Assembly: GCA_034428935.1 (NCBI GenBank)
Contig: DAOUHB010000035.1
Span: 1 to 35,228 of the forward strand
Direction of reading: 5' to 3'
DNA length: 35,228 nt
Source: JAAYZQ01 sp034428935
GTDB lineage: Bacteria; Chloroflexota; Anaerolineae; JAAYZQ01
Shown here: piece by piece, positions 31,598-35,228 of the stretch
Layout: each line of letters begins with the position of its first letter
Numbering within the stretch: the first letter of the stretch is position 1
The notes under the pieces: model-generated
What the model was told of the DNA's origin: nothing
Seen by the model: only the letters and a program-made list of their open reading frames with translations
The model's database searches: none
Made by a program: the position numbers and the translations under genes

Positions 31598-32431
31598 ATG
31601 CAAGAGATCACTGTTGCCGCCGTGCAAATGTACCCGGTCCTGGGCAAGGTGGAGGATAACCTCATTGCCATGACCAAATTCGTGGACAAGATCTGCTCCG
31701 AGCAAAAGGTGGACCTCATCGTCTTTCCCGAGCTGGCCACCACGGGGTACGAGCTTGGCCTGCAATTCACCGACGTCGCCGAGCGGGTGCCCGGCCACAC
31801 GGTCAACCTCCTGGCCCAGCGTGCCGCCGACTATGGCACGCACATCGTCTTTGGCCTGGTTTCCAAGGAAAGGGTCGAAAGCATCCTCTACAATGCGGCC
31901 GTCGTCATCGGCCCTGACGGCGAGATCCTGGGCGAATACCGCAAGCTGCACCTGCCCGGGGAGGAGCGCCTCGCCTTCCGGCCCGGCTACCGGCTGCCCG
32001 TCTTCGAGGGGAGTTTCGGCCTGATGGGCGTCCTCCTGGGCTGGGATCTGGCTTTCCCCGAGGCCGCCCGCAGCCTGGCCCTGGACGGGGCCGAGATCCT
32101 GTGCGTCTGCGCCAACTGGGGCCACCCGCCCGCCGAGCCCGAGGACCTGTACCGCCAGGAGTGGCGCACCTACGTCCAGGCCCGCGCCCTGGAAAACGCC
32201 TTCTTTACCGTTGCCAGCAACCGCATCGGCGAGGAGTACAGCTACCACTTTTTCGGCGAGAGTATGGTCGTCGGCCCCCGGGGTGAGGTCTATGCCTCCA
32301 TCGACGAAGAGATCGAGGGCTATGCCCTGACGACGGTGGACCTGGACGCCGTGCGCAAGGCGCGGGAAGAGCTGCAGCTCATCCAGTGCCGGGTGCCGAC
32401 CGCGTACCGGTCCGTGGTGCGCAAGTACTAG
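31598..32431 (+). CDS. Nitrilase/C-N hydrolase-fold protein lacking the catalytic cysteine
   Basis: The product is 277 residues with the full CN-hydrolase fold. Catalytic Glu45 (VFPELATTGYE) and Lys116 (YRKLHLPGEE) are present. The nucleophile-elbow motif, normally GVxICYDxxFPE, reads GVLLGWDLAFPE: position 148, where Cys is expected, is Gly (codon GGC at 32039-32041, one base from TGC). The rest of the family pattern is intact (ANWGHPP, WRTYVQARALENAFFTVASN). It is probably a non-hydrolytic pseudo-enzyme, or the read differs by one base. Start ATG 31598 is set by AAGGAG seven bases upstream. It heads a likely operon with the following four genes. Confidence 0.88.
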   Translation: MQEITVAAVQMYPVLGKVEDNLIAMTKFVDKICSEQKVDLIVFPELATTGYELGLQFTDVAERVPGHTVNLLAQRAADYGTHIVFGLVSKERVESILYNAAVVIGPDGEILGEYRKLHLPGEERLAFRPGYRLPVFEGSFGLMGVLLGWDLAFPEAARSLALDGAEILCVCANWGHPPAEPEDLYRQEWRTYVQARALENAFFTVASNRIGEEYSYHFFGESMVVGPRGEVYASIDEEIEGYALTTVDLDAVRKAREELQLIQCRVPTAYRSVVRKY

Positions 32432-32434
32432 CCC

Positions 32435-32782
32435 ATGGTTTTCCCTGCGGTCATTGCCCTTGCCATCGGCCTGCTGATGGTGGGCCAGTGGGTCTTCTTT
32501 TTGCTCAGCGGGCAGGTGCCCGAGTTGGAGACCGAGCCGCGGGCCATCCGCTTCCACCTGGCCGCCGAGTTCCTGACGGCCGGCGCCCTGGTGGCAGCGG
32601 GCCTGGGCCTGCTTCTGGGCGCCGGCTGGGGCCGGAGCCTGTACCTGGTGGCGGCCGGCATGCTGCTCTACACCCTGATGAACAGCCCCGGCTATTTCGC
32701 CCAGAGGGGCCAGTGGGCCCTGGTGGGCATGTTTGCCGTCCTGCTGGTGCTGGCCCTGGCCGGGCTGGCCCTGGTGTTCTAA
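32435..32782 (+). CDS. Small four-span membrane protein of unknown function
   Basis: The product is 115 residues with about four hydrophobic helices: AVIALAIGLLMVGQWVFFLL, FLTAGALVAAGLGLLLG, GRSLYLVAAGMLLYTLMN and LVGMFAVLLVLALAGLALVF. It is very Leu/Ala/Gly-rich. The ATG lies three bases after the nitrilase stop with no clear ribosome site, so it probably depends on translation of the upstream gene. I recognise no family; its small size and topology resemble uncharacterised inner-membrane proteins. Confidence 0.75.
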   Translation: MVFPAVIALAIGLLMVGQWVFFLLSGQVPELETEPRAIRFHLAAEFLTAGALVAAGLGLLLGAGWGRSLYLVAAGMLLYTLMNSPGYFAQRGQWALVGMFAVLLVLALAGLALVF

Positions 32783-32852
32783 ACCCGCCTGCCGGTGCGT
32801 TGCAGCTGCCGTTGCTGCGACGCACCTGGTGCAGTCTGCGGAAGGAGGAAGT

Positions 32853-33209
32853 ATGCCCCATCTCGTGCTCGAATACAGCGACAACGTCACGCAGCAGGTG
32901 GATTGGAGCGCCCTGTTCTCCGGCCTGCACCAGGGCGTGGCCGGCGTCGGAGCGCCCCTGCAGAACTGCAAGAGCCGCGCCATCCGCCACGAGGCCTACC
33001 ACGTGGCCGACGGCCGGCCCGGCGGCGCCTTTGTGCACCTGACCATCGGCCTCCTGGCGGGGCGTACGGACGAGGTGAAAGCCGCCCTCACGCGCCGGTG
33101 CCTTGAGCTGCTGGCCGAGACGTTCCGTCCCTCGCTGGGCTCCCTGGACCTACAGATCAGCGTCGAGCTGCGCGATCTGCACCGCGAGAGCTATCAGAGG
33201 CTGCCCTGA
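32853..33209 (+). CDS. 5-carboxymethyl-2-hydroxymuconate isomerase-like tautomerase
   Basis: The product is 118 residues, the usual length of the CHMI (HpaF/HpcD) family in the tautomerase superfamily. The N-terminus MPHLVLEYSDNV is the family hallmark: Pro2 becomes the N-terminal catalytic base after Met removal. SRAIRHEAYHVADG and FVHLTIGLLAGR are also typical. Family members act in homoprotocatechuate breakdown, but no other gene of that pathway is in the window, so the substrate is open. GGAGGAAGT precedes the ATG. Confidence 0.88.
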   Translation: MPHLVLEYSDNVTQQVDWSALFSGLHQGVAGVGAPLQNCKSRAIRHEAYHVADGRPGGAFVHLTIGLLAGRTDEVKAALTRRCLELLAETFRPSLGSLDLQISVELRDLHRESYQRLP

Positions 33210-33227
33210 GGCGCCCCGGGAGGTGGG

Positions 33228-33773
33228 ATGATGTGGGAATGCCTGTCGTCCAGGTATCTGTGGCAGAGCCCGTGGTACAGCCTGCGGGAGGACCGGGTGC
33301 GCACGCCCGAGGGCCGGGAGTTTACCTTTACCCTGGTGGACCATCCCGGCGCGGTGTGCATCGTGCCCGTCACAGCCGAGGGGCAGGTGGTCCTTATCCG
33401 GAACTATCGCTATCCGGTCGGTGAGCGTTGCCTGGAGGTCCCGGCGGGCGGGCTCTCGTCCGACGCATCAGCGGAAGAGGCTGCCCGACGAGAGCTGGAG
33501 GAAGAGGTCGGCGGCACGGCGGACGCGCTGCAGTACGTCGGTCGCTTCTACGCCTCCAACGGCATATCCAACGAGATCGTCCACGTTTACCTGGCCACCG
33601 GCGTCGAGCTGGGTGAGCCGGACCGCGAGACCACGGAAGAGATGGAGAGGCGCCTGGTAGGCGTCGACGAAGCGCTGCGCATGGCCCGCTCGGGCGAGAT
33701 CAGCGATGCCCTGAGCGCGCTGGCGCTGCTGTGGTGCGAGGAGCTGTTGAGGGACGGCAAAGGATCGGGTTGA
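33228..33773 (+). CDS. Nudix hydrolase, ADP-ribose pyrophosphatase-like
   Basis: The product is 181 residues. An N-terminal beta domain (SPWYSLREDRVRTPEGREF) precedes the Nudix fold (VVLIRNYRYPVGE). The Nudix box spans about residues 74-96 with the metal-binding REL-EEE-VG core intact (Arg88, Glu89, Glu92, Glu93); the first Glu of the box is Ala80. The pattern FYASNGISNEIVHVYLA fits ADP-sugar pyrophosphatases. A second in-frame ATG follows at 33231. It lies 18 bp after the tautomerase stop, probably co-transcribed. Confidence 0.9.
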   Translation: MMWECLSSRYLWQSPWYSLREDRVRTPEGREFTFTLVDHPGAVCIVPVTAEGQVVLIRNYRYPVGERCLEVPAGGLSSDASAEEAARRELEEEVGGTADALQYVGRFYASNGISNEIVHVYLATGVELGEPDRETTEEMERRLVGVDEALRMARSGEISDALSALALLWCEELLRDGKGSG

Positions 33774-33873
33774 GGTTTCAACTGGCGTACCGACAAAAAC
33801 GGCCGAAAACGCCCGCATCTTGCCGGCGTTCCGACGATGCCACGGGCGGTTCGTTTCTGAGGAGGTGCACACC

Positions 33874-35228
33874 ATGTCCGACGACTTGCTCTATTTCAAC
33901 GGCCTGGACGGCGACACCGGAGGCTACGACCTGCCGCCCATGCGCGCCGAGGAGCTGGCGCGGGTCATCCGCGGCGAGGTTACGCCCGAAAACCTCAACG
34001 AGCTGCGCTTTCGTTACGAGCAGCAGGCCGCGGCCCACTGGGGCGTCAGGGAGGGGGTGGACCCCACCAGGCTGGAGGAGGCCGGTTGGGGCGTCATCTT
34101 TCCCACCTACCCGCCTTCGGACCCCGAGGGGGAGCGGAAGGCAAGGGAGGTCGAGGCGGTCCGCGAGGCGCTCCAGCCGCTGCTCCGCCTGCGGGGCGAG
34201 CAGGCCGGTGAGCGGTTCGCGGCGTGGAACCAGGGCGCGGGCAAGGAGTTCCGAGTTGGCGTCGACACCAAGAACGCCTACCTGGCGCGTCACGGCGCCG
34301 GCCCTGGCCCGGCGGACCCGGCCAGGGTGCCCTATTACCTGCTCATCGCCGGCAGCCCGGCCGAGATCCCCTACCGCTTCCAGTCCCTGCTCGACGTCCA
34401 GTACGCCGTGGGCCGCATCCACTTCCAGTCGCCGGACGAGTATGCGGCCTACGCCGCCGCCGTCGTTGCCGCCGAAACGACCCCCGGGCGGCTGCCCCGC
34501 CGGGCGGCCTTTTTCGGCGTCGCCAACCCCGACGACCGCGCCACCGCCCTGAGTGCGACCAACCTCCTGCAGCCCCTGGCGCGGCACGTGCGCCAGGAGC
34601 ATGGCGATTGGGCCGTGGCGACCTACGCCGCGGAGCAGGCCACCAAGGCGACGCTGGCCTCCCTGCTGGGCGGCGCCGGCACCCCGTCGCTCCTCTTTGC
34701 CGCCGGCCACGGCATGAAGTTCGGCAAGGGCAGTCCTCGCCAGCTCGCCCACCAGGGCGCCCTCGTCTGCCAGGACTGGCCCGGCCCGCGGCAGTGGAAG
34801 GACGCCATCCCCCAGGATTTCTATTTCGCCGGCGACGACCTGGCGGGGGACGCCGACCTCCTGGGGCTCGTGGCCTTTTTCTTTGCCTGCTACGGCGGCG
34901 GCACGCCCCAGTTCGACCAGTTCGTCCCGCCAGGCCAGTCGGGCGCCCGCCCGGAGATCGCCCCCTACCCCTTTCTGGCGCAACTGCCGGCACGGATGCT
35001 GGCCCGGCCCCACGGCGCCCTGGCCGTGGTGGGCCACGTGGAGCGCGCCTGGGGCTATTCCTTCAACTGGCCCGGGGCGGGCGTGCAGACGGCGGTCTTT
35101 GAGAGTATGCTGGACCGGCTCCTTAAGGGCCATCCCGTCGGCTCGGCCCTGGAGTATTTCGACGAGCGCTACGCCGAGCTGTCCACGCTGCTCAGCGATG
35201 CCCTGGAGGACGCCAGGTTCGGCAAGAG
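33874..35228 (+). CDS. Caspase-like (clan CD) cysteine peptidase-type protein, 3' truncated
   Basis: The frame from ATG 33874, eight bases after GGAGG, stays open to the window end (451 codons, no stop). Positions 1 to about 150 are helical, and YYLLIAGSPAEIPYRFQSLL followed by YAVGRIHFQSPDEYAAYA opens an alpha/beta region. The caspase-type dyad is visible: His279-Gly280 in LLFAAGHGMKFG at a strand end, and Cys339 in LVAFFFACYGGG 60 residues later. Gingipain, separase, caspase and CHAT folds share this order. Third-position GC use and the ribosome site favour this strand over an overlapping - frame (33778-35133). The role is unknown; clan CD proteins in bacteria often act as proteolytic effectors or processing enzymes. 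Confidence 0.72.
   Translation, partial: MSDDLLYFNGLDGDTGGYDLPPMRAEELARVIRGEVTPENLNELRFRYEQQAAAHWGVREGVDPTRLEEAGWGVIFPTYPPSDPEGERKAREVEAVREALQPLLRLRGEQAGERFAAWNQGAGKEFRVGVDTKNAYLARHGAGPGPADPARVPYYLLIAGSPAEIPYRFQSLLDVQYAVGRIHFQSPDEYAAYAAAVVAAETTPGRLPRRAAFFGVANPDDRATALSATNLLQPLARHVRQEHGDWAVATYAAEQATKATLASLLGGAGTPSLLFAAGHGMKFGKGSPRQLAHQGALVCQDWPGPRQWKDAIPQDFYFAGDDLAGDADLLGLVAFFFACYGGGTPQFDQFVPPGQSGARPEIAPYPFLAQLPARMLARPHGALAVVGHVERAWGYSFNWPGAGVQTAVFESMLDRLLKGHPVGSALEYFDERYAELSTLLSDALEDARFGK

Noticed and set aside
33778..35133. A 451-codon - strand open frame
   Set aside because: It is antisense to the caspase-like frame, which has GGAGG, better third-position GC and a catalytic dyad; the - product is motif-free.

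Overview
The window is a chromosomal segment of a high-GC bacterium, most likely a member of the Chloroflexota (Anaerolineae/Caldilineae-like). This rests on gene content: a BTAD-domain regulator, a DUF5317 membrane protein, an Os1348/NHLP-type small protein, and an alaS / FtsA-like / baseplate-J-like / ruvX / mltG gene string, together with strong G/C bias at third codon positions. No database search was possible, so the lineage is an inference. I see 31 protein genes (two cut by the window ends), no rRNA, tRNA or CRISPR, and no transposase.

Region 1 (1-3443, + strand) is the most unusual part. It holds the C-terminal end of a SARP/AfsR-type regulator, then a promoter with three TGGTGA direct repeats at exact 12-bp spacing just upstream of a -10 box. 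A 45-codon membrane peptide with an excellent ribosome site follows, then a leader rich in palindromes, a DUF5317 membrane protein, a translationally coupled NHLP-clan protein whose tail is ten Asn-Gly dipeptides, and a soluble PAS histidine kinase. It reads as a peptide-based signalling or RiPP-like cassette with no recognisable maturation enzyme.

Region 2 (3498-13096) holds a secreted HExxH metallopeptidase and an arsR-arsM arsenic methylation pair with readable promoter and operators. It also holds a peptidase-E-like protein fused to a cysteinyl-tRNA-synthetase-like tail, and a tightly overlapped operon of a P-type cation ATPase, a Na/Pi-cotransporter-like protein and a tandem universal stress protein.

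Region 3 (13176-20254) carries a membrane-anchored PAF-acetylhydrolase-like hydrolase, trmFO, and an orphan receiver whose gene overlaps trmFO. A divergent pyrimidine-nucleoside phosphorylase and a beta-propeller lipoprotein follow.

Region 4 (20268-29529, - strand) is one long gene string: alaS, FtsA-like, baseplate-J-like membrane protein, ruvX, mltG, a shrunken substrate-binding lipoprotein and a GT4 glycosyltransferase. alaS has a textbook promoter with a 12-bp-stem hairpin at the very start of its mRNA.

Region 5 (29530-35228, + strand) begins with a repeat-rich intergenic stretch of 22-bp tandem repeats, a strong promoter, and two 51-bp direct repeats plus an inverted core. It continues with a YdjC-like deacetylase, a methyltransferase, a nitrilase-fold protein whose catalytic Cys is Gly, a small membrane protein, a CHMI/tautomerase, a Nudix hydrolase, and a caspase-like (clan CD) protein that runs off the end.
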